A stretch of DNA of 64,000 bases from contig VSDK01001200.1 in assembly GCA_009767595.1 (NCBI GenBank), forward strand, positions 1-64,000, read 5' to 3'. The notes beneath the pieces were generated by a model, which was given only the letters and a program-made list of their open reading frames with translations, did not search any database and was not told the origin of the DNA. This stretch comes from Symbiodinium kawagutii (Eukaryota; Sar; Dinophyceae; Suessiales; Symbiodiniaceae). Shown in pieces: positions 55,101-61,915 of this stretch; within the stretch, counting starts at the first letter, position 1; the number at the start of each line of letters is the position of its first letter. The position numbers and the translations under genes are program-made.

Positions 55101-56760
55101 TCCTGTCCCTCCTTGCGCTGATTTCTTTGGCTGCCTGACCTGTGCAAAGCAGTTCAAGACCAGGGGTGGTCAAGGCGCTCATATGTTCAGAAGCCATGGA
55201 CAGGTTGACCCATGTCGGACCCTATTCAATGGCACGGCTTGTGGAGCTTGCCTCAGGGAGTACTTCACCTTTGACAAGCTGAAGGCTCACCTTCGACACT
55301 CCGACCCCTGCCGCCAGACTCTATGGGGTCGCCATCTGCAACTTACTCCGGCCCCTGGCCGTGGTTCCCGGGAGAACTCTGAGCTCGCCCATCGCCATGC
55401 GGGACTGTGCCCAGTTACGCAGGGCTTGGGACCTCTGCCCTCCCCGGGTCCTTTGCGAGATTTCGATCCAGTTCACTATCCATTGCATACAGAGCTCAGC
55501 AACTTGCTCATTGACGAGCTGCCGTTGGTGGAGTTGGAAGCGATGGTACAGTCCCGTGTTCAACGCCACACCATCTCCTGGACTACGTGGAGAGCGACTT
55601 TGGCCCAGCTCCAACAGGACTATGGGGAGCGCGAGGCGGAACTCGCAGGCTACACCCAGGAGGATTTCGCTCAATTGTGCAATCGTTTGGCCACTCCACA
55701 GCGATGGCCATGGAACAATTCGCAGGAGCTTCTCTCTCCTACTCCGATTGAGGACTTCTATGTGCAGGAGCAGATCTTCATTGACATTGCCAGTCGTGAA
55801 TGTGGTCTTCGGCCTCAGCACCCTACCATCCCTCGTGGAGTTGGGCGGGTGCGATATCTTCTCCACGCATTTTCTGGTCGTCGACGCTATGGAGACGTTC
55901 AGTATTTTCTCGATGCCCTGGCCCTGCGACATCATGATTGTCGCATAGAGGTCCTGTCCATCGACCTCATTATTGACCGAGAGCTCTGCGACCTCGCCAA
56001 CCCTGCCACACAAACCATGTGGCACGAAGCAATGGCTGCTGGCTGGATTGTCGGCATTTTAGCCGGTCCCCCGTGCAACACCTGGTCCCGTGCTCGCAAC
56101 CGCCGGTTGAGCACTTTGTCTTCAGGCGGTTTTGCGGTGACCGGCCCTCGACCAGTACGAGATGCTCTACACCCTTGGGGGAAGACCTCGTGCTCACTAA
56201 GGGAACTCGAATCCATCATTGAAGGCAACAATCTCATGTTGTTTGTGCTGAAAGCGCTATACATCCTCTACATCCAAGGGAACGTGGGCTTGATGGAGCA
56301 TCCCGCTTTTCTTCCACAACCTGAGGATGTGCCTTTGGATCAGCAACCCGCTTCTATCTGGAAGGTGCCTTTGCTGGCAGCACTGCTTCGATGTGAAGGA
56401 GTCCAGCTGATTCAAGTTGCCCAAGGTGTTTTTGGATCCGAATCTCAAAAGCCCACTTCACTTCTGGCGATGAATCTTGAGGATCTCCCAGAGGAATTGC
56501 AGAAGTGGCATATCACTTCCCAATCTTGGCAGGAGACCTCGGTGGGCCTCAACAGCTCGGGGTTCTTCAATTCGGCCAGATTGAAAGAATATCCACCCGC
56601 CATGTGTGCGGCATTTGCCTCTACACTGGATCGGGCGATTGCCAGCTTACCTTTTGACTGCCAGCAGTCCATGCCGACCCATTTTCGAGCAGCCTGTTCC
56701 CGGCTGATCTCCTTTGTAAAGGGGCACAGCATTGGACTTGACCATCACAGAACAGGGTGA
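49144..56760 (+). CDS. LINE family B polyprotein: RNase H, endonuclease, RT, zinc fingers, methyltransferase-like
   Basis: One uninterrupted frame of 2,538 codons. No ATG begins it: the first in-frame ATG is 49381, and TTGACTTGCAG at about 49170 looks like a splice acceptor, so the start is spliced or lost. Domains (residues from 49144): unrecognised N-terminal 630; RNase H about 636-800 (TDGSS at 640, AELEALSW, ADSSYALG); EEP endonuclease about 877-1128 (SANIS, LQES, SAHAPH, MDCNA, RLDFIM, LDHTAV); RT about 1370-1740 (ILLDLKEAF, GSRPGDS, WMDD at 1667 in place of YADD); C2H2 fingers about 1997 and 2040; C5-methyltransferase-like fold about 2235-2480 with AFSGRR (motif I-like), GPPCNTWS near 2308 (motif IV-like) and MEHP at 2384 where ENV is usual. 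An active LINE of this type would nick DNA and reverse-transcribe at the nick. RNase H lying before the endonuclease is unusual, since in most LINEs it follows the RT. Confidence 0.9.
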   Translation: MYVYVTPQFDLQYPLTVQIILAQSEPDTLLRRAIFATTQHIGGWGTHARALSVQDAIDSSQLAWRIDLSHICEGRDPSYMCTFWHGQHHMPSHVICHPQDGDLFHIDVERIGPADIEAVDPVSFMQQQLSGSGRHVPEESDNDLPPGPVDCIPQDSEPSITWPSTFAPDIVKVLLPITGELASSYEPDNIPLKTWFLHHRYGVYCKTARTVMLSREVQTWEETLRSTWRDQARPDEPLHIHRVTPTPADDRSHPPTVHILISQGDNEARDRRGLLIGMKAEEDFTLWAVSAIHPARAENLIWYINGFDYCSPAYDGWACTVWRHHQQLIPTVAYDFLDGEFLRVEATRRSSPRPAGEPQMAMDEDVTNSEASSFIQIASQQRRIISLEHLLRDPDQEHQAGQDAILREPAGHLVAFLVDSDRRCQTLPPWVELPELSEEACQQVLHRDWNYSGLCCQLHVWPAFAVWVPDAHSLLWFYVPVETWHIESVVHRRTPVKFSPSDVDHMSFLHGRGFNRAVIIDTLQPQQQVRIVLYHNNVPELAAYASSKKKTRTPWPSRQPRTSAAPFFRGIPHDQDDHHHLATPFTQDNLTDFFASGHGALCRHWEHLTLPDHVRQALSSCEAVDGPFCWDHFDRLIIFTDGSSKPANRHRSPAYNEDVGANDTWAYLVLAENYELDQKYFLGWAAHSVVYNVHMTHHLGADRMGADIAELEALSWAGLWRLSCNTRLPTVFCADSSYALGQAGGTHGCSTVSTLHRTLRAIFQALQMAVESDSVWLYHVNSHTDDPFNDFVDVVANAERQQGQHLGRQKLDMRQWSPRLPFLWMVFADKAGLPALTSRGFRTTRPGPAPSVETSSPSSVQSSPSSSTSKFSGSLSMVSANISSLMAGPDGHAGKVDYVRHQMLEFHLNILGLQESRTPAMHSCVDSITRLSSGASAGHFGTELWISHCQPVGYLDEKPCFIRPKDIVMVSASPRHILVHIVNSVLDIWVVSAHAPHCGHDEHFREAWWQEFHHHLEKVPIEAQLLVLMDCNAKSGPPDGQRIFDQDEINGNTPFLRDLLDNRSLCLPSTTSLHVGPKSTWTSPDGQVEARLDFIMIPRPMLSSCTWSTTLMDFDLGTSNLDHTAVGLEVQWVEHLEPIRPPHAQDRVDFHREVIGTLDLGNDLAALPVPDWSCDVLTQTASLEQGLHATLRARCPRAPKGPKKFFITEGVWHLRSSKLRAQREVQRLQRTIKSVDVQGPRLQQLQQQLGHLQATWKSLRHQLRDALRTCKQAALQQQFANLRPETPAGLILKQLRPFVGSTNPNKCRKSALPGLQDASGEMLTSPEAKRDRWIQFFSNMEQGARMPWSELQQHWNATINEMKDFSHEINLVDLPSLFDVEMILRQAPAGKALGPDRVPPELCRSNPTTLAVHLYPLMMKLAIFGQEPPQWKGGILHPLYKGKGPMTEAAMFRSVLVSSHLGKVVHKVLRCHTYEAFNSFLHASQLGGKQKIPVTLCGHYARAFLRWQKALHRSCSVILLDLKEAFYRVFRPLAMSTEWSDEGIAQVFATLNLPTSTLHDLTRCLRESNALERASLAPFMRQAVRAVHEDTWFRVQHQDDVVRTCMGSRPGDSFADTIFSFVFARVLHRIEERYREAGLLVSVPDAPPGLDTEISTSTDHGALGPVWMDDAAFFISSPHAAQLETNTCTGLSIVLDSCREHGFTPNLSSGKTEILFSPRGPGVQAVRAKHYGPLATGSLTALGEYQADQVRLVSSYRHLGGILSHDAKLGTEIRRRLSIAHQAFTQHRRIFYQNSALSWEQRAQLFSTLVLSKLSFGLETWVFSDKKSAQTFHSSVIRLYRRLLKCDHNAHMTDEDILTQCGLPSPSTILRRARLRYYGHLFVIGSSVDWGLIRQDQEWIDVVKEDMMWLWTELEQSSVLKDPRHHLAQWHELMQYHPKFWKRLINRGVQHEIRQLYRLHQVQAAQASVLGLLRGHAYTVPSAAPDPVPPCADFFGCLTCAKQFKTRGGQGAHMFRSHGQVDPCRTLFNGTACGACLREYFTFDKLKAHLRHSDPCRQTLWGRHLQLTPAPGRGSRENSELAHRHAGLCPVTQGLGPLPSPGPLRDFDPVHYPLHTELSNLLIDELPLVELEAMVQSRVQRHTISWTTWRATLAQLQQDYGEREAELAGYTQEDFAQLCNRLATPQRWPWNNSQELLSPTPIEDFYVQEQIFIDIASRECGLRPQHPTIPRGVGRVRYLLHAFSGRRRYGDVQYFLDALALRHHDCRIEVLSIDLIIDRELCDLANPATQTMWHEAMAAGWIVGILAGPPCNTWSRARNRRLSTLSSGGFAVTGPRPVRDALHPWGKTSCSLRELESIIEGNNLMLFVLKALYILYIQGNVGLMEHPAFLPQPEDVPLDQQPASIWKVPLLAALLRCEGVQLIQVAQGVFGSESQKPTSLLAMNLEDLPEELQKWHITSQSWQETSVGLNSSGFFNSARLKEYPPAMCAAFASTLDRAIASLPFDCQQSMPTHFRAACSRLISFVKGHSIGLDHHRTG

Positions 56761-56780
56761 TGGCTGGCTTTTGGTCAAGA
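49150..56780 (+). mobile_element. LINE family B element (boundaries uncertain)
   Basis: The intact long frame suggests recent activity. No terminal repeats, poly-A or target duplication were recognised at either side; the left boundary is in or after the microsatellite near 49.1 kb and the right boundary soon after the TGA at 56758-56760. Confidence 0.7.
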
Positions 56781-57182
56781 ATTCACGTGCTATAGGCCAC
56801 AGCTTTGAGCTAGATGCCTTGAGGAAAAAAAACTGTGTAATTACGTACTTGTAATATACAGTATATGAATACGCATGTGTAAATACACCATTTGGGGGGC
56901 TCTTAACAGATGTATATTGTACTACAGAGCAAAAAACCTGCAAGAAGCATGCCATGTTTGAATCGCAGCATACATGGTTGATCTTAGACCTGCTAAAATG
57001 AATCAACAATCACTGGTTGAATCTGGTTGAACTACTTGTGTAGTGACTTTTTTCTCAACCCATGTGTATTTTCTAAACAATGAATCCAATGTTGTCCGCT
57101 GATTTCAGTGGTCGATTCCTTGCTTCCACGTTAATGGTCAAAACCAAGCATCAAAAAAGTGCACAGGTCAGCGTCCCCACAA
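56761..57182. other. Spacer between family B and family C
   Basis: AT-rich, with an A run (GAGGAAAAAAAACTG) at about 56820. CGTTGTCAG|GTGGC at about 57260 resembles a splice acceptor in front of the methyltransferase frame, so part of this spacer may be family C 5' UTR or intron. Confidence 0.45.
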
Positions 57183-59252
57183 ATGCTGCTATTTTTGGTC
57201 ATTTATGGGATAGCCTTTGGGTCCAAGCGTTCCCTGTCGCGAGGCCGATCACCCCGTTGTCAGGTGGCTAATTGGACCATGCCACTTTCCAGCCATGGCG
57301 CTATGCCTCCATCTCTATGGAGTGAACTGATGATTGACAATGAGATCTTGGGGGCCACGTCACCCGACATTGCTGTGCATGTCTGTGGCAGGTTCAACAT
57401 CTTGGTGGGTGATCCAATCGATGAAGGTAACCACCAATTCTCAGTGACACACTTTCGACCCACAGGGACATCCGCCGGTGCAGCTGTTCATTCATACATG
57501 ACATGGGATGATTTCAAGGCAATCGGAACCAAGAAGATGATTTGGAAGTCACCTGTCAGCATTCCTTCCGGCAAGTTCTGGCTTCTTCAAGCCAGAGAAT
57601 ATCCTGATTTTTCCAAGGGTGTTGATTTCATCGTTGACAAAGAAACAATTGTCATTCCAGCTGATCGCAACAAAGATGATTCCACGCTCCGTGTCCTTGA
57701 ACTTTTTTCAGGAACCTATGGGGGGTGGCACAGAGCTCTGAAGATGTTGAAAGATTGGAAAGATTTGGATTTTCAAACAGTTGCCATCGAAACCAGTTTG
57801 CCAGCATGCATTCGATATGCTACTGCACATGGAGTCCCCGTGATCAATGGATTTCAAACTTTGGATGCCAACTTTCTGGATGAGTTCAATGGTAGCCTGG
57901 TTCTCCATGCTGATGTTGCTGATTCACGGATTTATTCATGCTTAGGCAACTGGCAACCCGACCTGATGTGTATCTCCAGCCCATGCCAACCTTGGTCAGA
58001 AGCAGCCGGTGGCCCTGGTTTTCACAACCTCATGGGTCTTCTTGCTGCCGAATCCATCCTGCTTTCCAAGTGGACCCAGCCGGATTTCCTTGCACTTGAG
58101 AATGTTTTAGGTATGCAAAAGCATCCGCATTTTCCTGAACTGCTGCGCACCATTTACATGGCTGGGTATCAGAAGGTTTGGTCAGGACCAATTGACCTTG
58201 CCTCAATTGCCCCAGTGAAACGTCCACGTTGGCTTGCTCTCTTCAAGAAGGTGGGCTCACCGGCCATCAATGAGCTCAGCTTTCAGCCTTGGGAGCATAC
58301 AAATCAACATGGTCCCATTCAACATGGCACAGTGCTGTTTACAGATGATGTCGCAGATCCACAACTTGTCATCACGGACAAGATTCGTGCCATTGTTTCC
58401 AATCCAAGTTTGCTGCCAGGTCGTAGGAGCACACGAGTGACCCCAAAACAAGCTTTTGATGAAAGATGTCACAATGGTTGGCAGATTCTCCCATGTTTTC
58501 TCGCTTCATATGGCCAACAACACCTTTTCAACGACGTCAGCAAACATGACAGAGGATGCCTGGCCCATTATGCCAGAATTGGAGGTGCTGCTGCCAGACA
58601 CTGGCACCCCGCAGAAGTGGCTCTGCATCACGGACTCTATGGTCCACTACTGCTCAGTGATGACTTCATCGAATCATGGGAAGGTTTGGGCAACCAGATT
58701 GCTGTACCTCATGCCGCTTTCTTGGTGGTCAATGTATGTCAGATGTTGAACAAGATTCCCGGGGATTGGAACCTCGCAGAAGCCCTCGTTTTCTTTGATC
58801 AACACAAGACAACCAACAAGAATTTGGTGATCCAACATACCGATGCTGGTTTGTGGCTTTCCGACTCTGAACATGATCCCTTGGATACTCAAGCCATTCA
58901 AGCCGTTCAGGATGTCATTCAACGATGTGGATATGGATTTCTGCCCACAGGTCTGTGGTGGGACACCAGAGGTTTTCATGAAGAATGGGAATTTGCACCC
59001 CATCGACGTCCCGCTGCCATGACCCAAGAGCATGTTGAACACGTTCCTGATACCCAAGTGGTTGCTTCCAATGTCACGGCCACTCAACCTGATGCAATGC
59101 ACCATGTTCACCCACCGAGCATTTTGCAATTTGGACCCCCATTGTCATTCGTACCAATACCACAACAATCAAAGCATGGGCACTTTCCAATTGTTGCCCA
59201 AATGACATCGTGGCTTTTTGGAAAGGACGGTACTCCTTTGTACCCAATCTGA
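57183..59252 (+). CDS. Retroelement family C ORF-a: C5 cytosine methyltransferase
   Basis: From ATG 57183 the frame runs 689 codons to TGA at 59250-59252; a later ATG at 57282 is equally possible. The C5 DNA methyltransferase motifs are in the right order: motif I LELFSGTYGG near residue 172, motif IV with the catalytic Cys SSPCQPWSEA near 266, motif VI LENVLG near 306, a motif VIII-like VKRPRWLALF, a variable target-recognition stretch, then RHWHPAEVALHHGL (motif IX) and GLGNQIAVPHA (motif X) near 500-530. So the enzyme looks complete and would transfer a methyl group from S-adenosylmethionine to cytosine. The first 160 residues are unrecognised. Cytosine methyltransferases carried by retrotransposons have been reported in dinoflagellates; the probable use is to methylate element or host DNA. 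Confidence 0.85.
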   Translation: MLLFLVIYGIAFGSKRSLSRGRSPRCQVANWTMPLSSHGAMPPSLWSELMIDNEILGATSPDIAVHVCGRFNILVGDPIDEGNHQFSVTHFRPTGTSAGAAVHSYMTWDDFKAIGTKKMIWKSPVSIPSGKFWLLQAREYPDFSKGVDFIVDKETIVIPADRNKDDSTLRVLELFSGTYGGWHRALKMLKDWKDLDFQTVAIETSLPACIRYATAHGVPVINGFQTLDANFLDEFNGSLVLHADVADSRIYSCLGNWQPDLMCISSPCQPWSEAAGGPGFHNLMGLLAAESILLSKWTQPDFLALENVLGMQKHPHFPELLRTIYMAGYQKVWSGPIDLASIAPVKRPRWLALFKKVGSPAINELSFQPWEHTNQHGPIQHGTVLFTDDVADPQLVITDKIRAIVSNPSLLPGRRSTRVTPKQAFDERCHNGWQILPCFLASYGQQHLFNDVSKHDRGCLAHYARIGGAAARHWHPAEVALHHGLYGPLLLSDDFIESWEGLGNQIAVPHAAFLVVNVCQMLNKIPGDWNLAEALVFFDQHKTTNKNLVIQHTDAGLWLSDSEHDPLDTQAIQAVQDVIQRCGYGFLPTGLWWDTRGFHEEWEFAPHRRPAAMTQEHVEHVPDTQVVASNVTATQPDAMHHVHPPSILQFGPPLSFVPIPQQSKHGHFPIVAQMTSWLFGKDGTPLYPI

Positions 59253-61915
59253 ATGATGAGGACACCAACATGGTTTTGACACTCAGCATGCATCCGGACA
59301 CCATGCAACCGTGCAATCTCTTTTGTGCACTTGTTCGGCAGTCTTTCATTCTTGCACCTTTGGATGAACACACTTCTTTGCATACGATGAAGCAAGACCT
59401 CCATGTTCACAACCTTTTTGACGCGTTTGGAGAGTTTCCAGATGGTGTAGAAGTCGCCCCCAAGGGAGGTTTCACGGATTTTCACATTCCACACCAGCTT
59501 GCCATCGATCCCATTGTTGTCATCGCTGCTGCATTTCAAGCTACCTCGATCATTTTTCACAAAGATGCCGATCTTGACGCACTCACAGTTCAGATCCAAG
59601 GTGAACCAGCAGCCATCAAGACAATTGTCAACCTTTTCACGTTTGCTTGGGATGTGAGTACCTTGGATGCTCTCAACAAAGACCTTCTTGTTTGCACGAA
59701 TGATGATCATGTCAAGGTGTCTTTTCAAACCAAGAAAGACAAAGGGTCATTCCCTCCGGGTATTTTTGCCAAAATGGTTGCTGTTGCAGCCTTTCGTTCT
59801 GTCATTGACACATTGAAACATGTTGATGGTCTTCAAGTTCGGTTCAAGTGGCTTTACCGACCCTTGTGGGAAGGTTCTTTGCATCCGGAGCTTGCCATTG
59901 AAACATTGTTGATGCTCATCCAGTACCTTCTTTCCCCTGCTGCACATTTCACACCATATCGTCTTGTGCACCTTGGCAAGCAAGCATGTGGGGGGTCCTT
60001 GCAAGATCATGTTCGATCCGATGGAAGACTCGCAACATTTCATTTGATTGCACCACAACAAGGTGGTACCGGTGGACCTCCATCCACTAAGACACAGCAC
60101 CGCCAACAATTGAAGAATAGTTTGGCCACATCCCTCCTGGAACAAGGTTTCGAACTTGGCTGGATCAATAACCACCTTGACAAGATGATTGATGCAGTTG
60201 GAGTGCGCAATGTTGTCCCTGTTGCCAGTGAACCACCGGGTGTCATGCGCAACACCAAGATTGGGCAACTGTTCACGAATGCAGGCATCCCTTTGCCAAC
60301 GAAGCCTTCCAAAGGGGTTACGGCCCCCATGAATTTCAAGCTCAGACAAAACAAGAAGCTTGCGACTGCTCCAAATCCCAACGAGTACGAACTCCTTTGC
60401 CAATACCTGCTCAACGAAGATGACACACCTACAAAACAGCTGTGGGAATTCAAAGCCAACACCACAGGGGTCTTGGTCACAGACGAAGCCGGTGCAGCTC
60501 CATGGATTCGTGAAAACGTTCAGCTCTCACCTGATGAGCTTTGTATTTTTGTCATGGGACAGTGTTCACTGCAAATCCAGCTACCATCCTTGGAAGTAGT
60601 GTTGCCATTTTTCAATGCAGCCAGACAGCAAGTTCTCGTCCATGGTGTTTTGATTCAGTTTGGTGGCCGTCGACTCAAACCTGCCAAGTGGGATGCTACT
60701 GACATGAAGGCGGCATCATCCAAGATCTGTGCTGTGACCCTTTGGAAAGACGACTGGTCCCCTGAAGAATGGGACCGAGCCATGACGAACACCTCCAAGT
60801 TCATTCGTGCAGTGGCCCAACAGTCTGGTCATCCAGATGCTATTGAAAGCATCTGGGGTCGCACTTTGAGAAAAGGCAAGCAAGCCTGCACCATTCATGA
60901 AGCTACGAGTTTGCAAGCTCACATCAGTATCAAAAAAGAAGAGTTCATGACATTTTTGAGTGCGACAGGATTCAATCGTCTCTGGGCTGCACCCAAGAAT
61001 TCTGATGGAAGATTGGATGATTCTTTTCGTGTCCTGTGGGTCCCCCATATCCAAAAAGACCTTCAGAGAGCCACGGCACTCGGTGCACAACTCAAAGGCA
61101 TGTGTGGCCTGATCTTAGGTCGCAACACCTGGGGTTTTCGATTGCTTGCCACCTCATTCGCAGAAGGTTGGAAACATGTTTTCCCTGACAATGACTTGCC
61201 TGAAGAGATCCACACCAAATACATGTTTCGCCTTGAGCCTGTTCCGCACGGAACAAATCAAATGATGTTGCGTGAGTGGGCAACGTTGATGTCCTGGAAG
61301 ATACGACCAATTCGACCACTCACATCCAGATCATGGTTGGTCGGATCACCTGACCACCCGCCAAAAGGCATTCTAAGTTGGAATGGCCAACCAGTTCTTC
61401 CCACTTTGTTGCCACCACGACAGACGCAGCAAGCCAGCAGCATCGTGGCAGGACCGAGAGCCTCCAAGGACCAGCCTTTGAAACCCAACTCCACAGTTGC
61501 CACTCCAGTGCCATTGCTTGGAGATCCTTGGGCAGGATACCAGCCCACCACGAGTGGACCAGCAGCAGCTCGTACCACCACAGGACCCCTTGAAAGTCGT
61601 TTGGCTGCCCAGGATTCAAGGATCCAAGGCCTTGAAGATCAGTTGACGAAGCTTGCCACTGCCCAAGAGCAACAACATGAACAACTTGCCAGTGTCCAAC
61701 ACGAGGTGCAGGGAACTGAGAAACGATTGAGTGACCAGCTCCTTACAGCCATCAGTTCAGTCAAGTCAGACCTGAGTGCATCCTTCTCGCAAGCTTTGCA
61801 ACAACAGGCCCAAAGCTTCGATACCAACATGAGTAAAAACATGACTGAACTTCGAAACCTCATCAGCTCCGTCGCCAAGAGGAAAGCTGAAGAGGGAACG
61901 CCTATGCAATCGTGA
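59093..61915 (+). CDS. Retroelement family C ORF-b: Gag-like protein with C-terminal coiled coil
   Basis: Open from 59093 to TGA 61913-61915 in the frame one base back from ORF-a, overlapping it by 160 nt. The overlap text (FAIWTPIVIRTN, KAWALSNCCPNDIVAFWKGR) reads as protein and continues smoothly, while the first in-frame ATG comes later, near 59252. This suggests that ORF-b is reached by a -1 shift from ORF-a or that an indel separates them. The body (about 900 codons) has no domain I recognise. The last 110 residues form a Gln/Leu-rich coiled coil (SRIQGLEDQLTKLATAQEQQ and on), preceded by a Pro/Thr-rich linker. Coiled coils of this kind mediate oligomerisation in LINE ORF1 and Gag proteins. 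The following frame (endonuclease) is in phase, separated only by this TGA. Confidence 0.75.
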   Translation, partial: CNAPCSPTEHFAIWTPIVIRTNTTTIKAWALSNCCPNDIVAFWKGRYSFVPNLNDEDTNMVLTLSMHPDTMQPCNLFCALVRQSFILAPLDEHTSLHTMKQDLHVHNLFDAFGEFPDGVEVAPKGGFTDFHIPHQLAIDPIVVIAAAFQATSIIFHKDADLDALTVQIQGEPAAIKTIVNLFTFAWDVSTLDALNKDLLVCTNDDHVKVSFQTKKDKGSFPPGIFAKMVAVAAFRSVIDTLKHVDGLQVRFKWLYRPLWEGSLHPELAIETLLMLIQYLLSPAAHFTPYRLVHLGKQACGGSLQDHVRSDGRLATFHLIAPQQGGTGGPPSTKTQHRQQLKNSLATSLLEQGFELGWINNHLDKMIDAVGVRNVVPVASEPPGVMRNTKIGQLFTNAGIPLPTKPSKGVTAPMNFKLRQNKKLATAPNPNEYELLCQYLLNEDDTPTKQLWEFKANTTGVLVTDEAGAAPWIRENVQLSPDELCIFVMGQCSLQIQLPSLEVVLPFFNAARQQVLVHGVLIQFGGRRLKPAKWDATDMKAASSKICAVTLWKDDWSPEEWDRAMTNTSKFIRAVAQQSGHPDAIESIWGRTLRKGKQACTIHEATSLQAHISIKKEEFMTFLSATGFNRLWAAPKNSDGRLDDSFRVLWVPHIQKDLQRATALGAQLKGMCGLILGRNTWGFRLLATSFAEGWKHVFPDNDLPEEIHTKYMFRLEPVPHGTNQMMLREWATLMSWKIRPIRPLTSRSWLVGSPDHPPKGILSWNGQPVLPTLLPPRQTQQASSIVAGPRASKDQPLKPNSTVATPVPLLGDPWAGYQPTTSGPAAARTTTGPLESRLAAQDSRIQGLEDQLTKLATAQEQQHEQLASVQHEVQGTEKRLSDQLLTAISSVKSDLSASFSQALQQQAQSFDTNMSKNMTELRNLISSVAKRKAEEGTPMQS

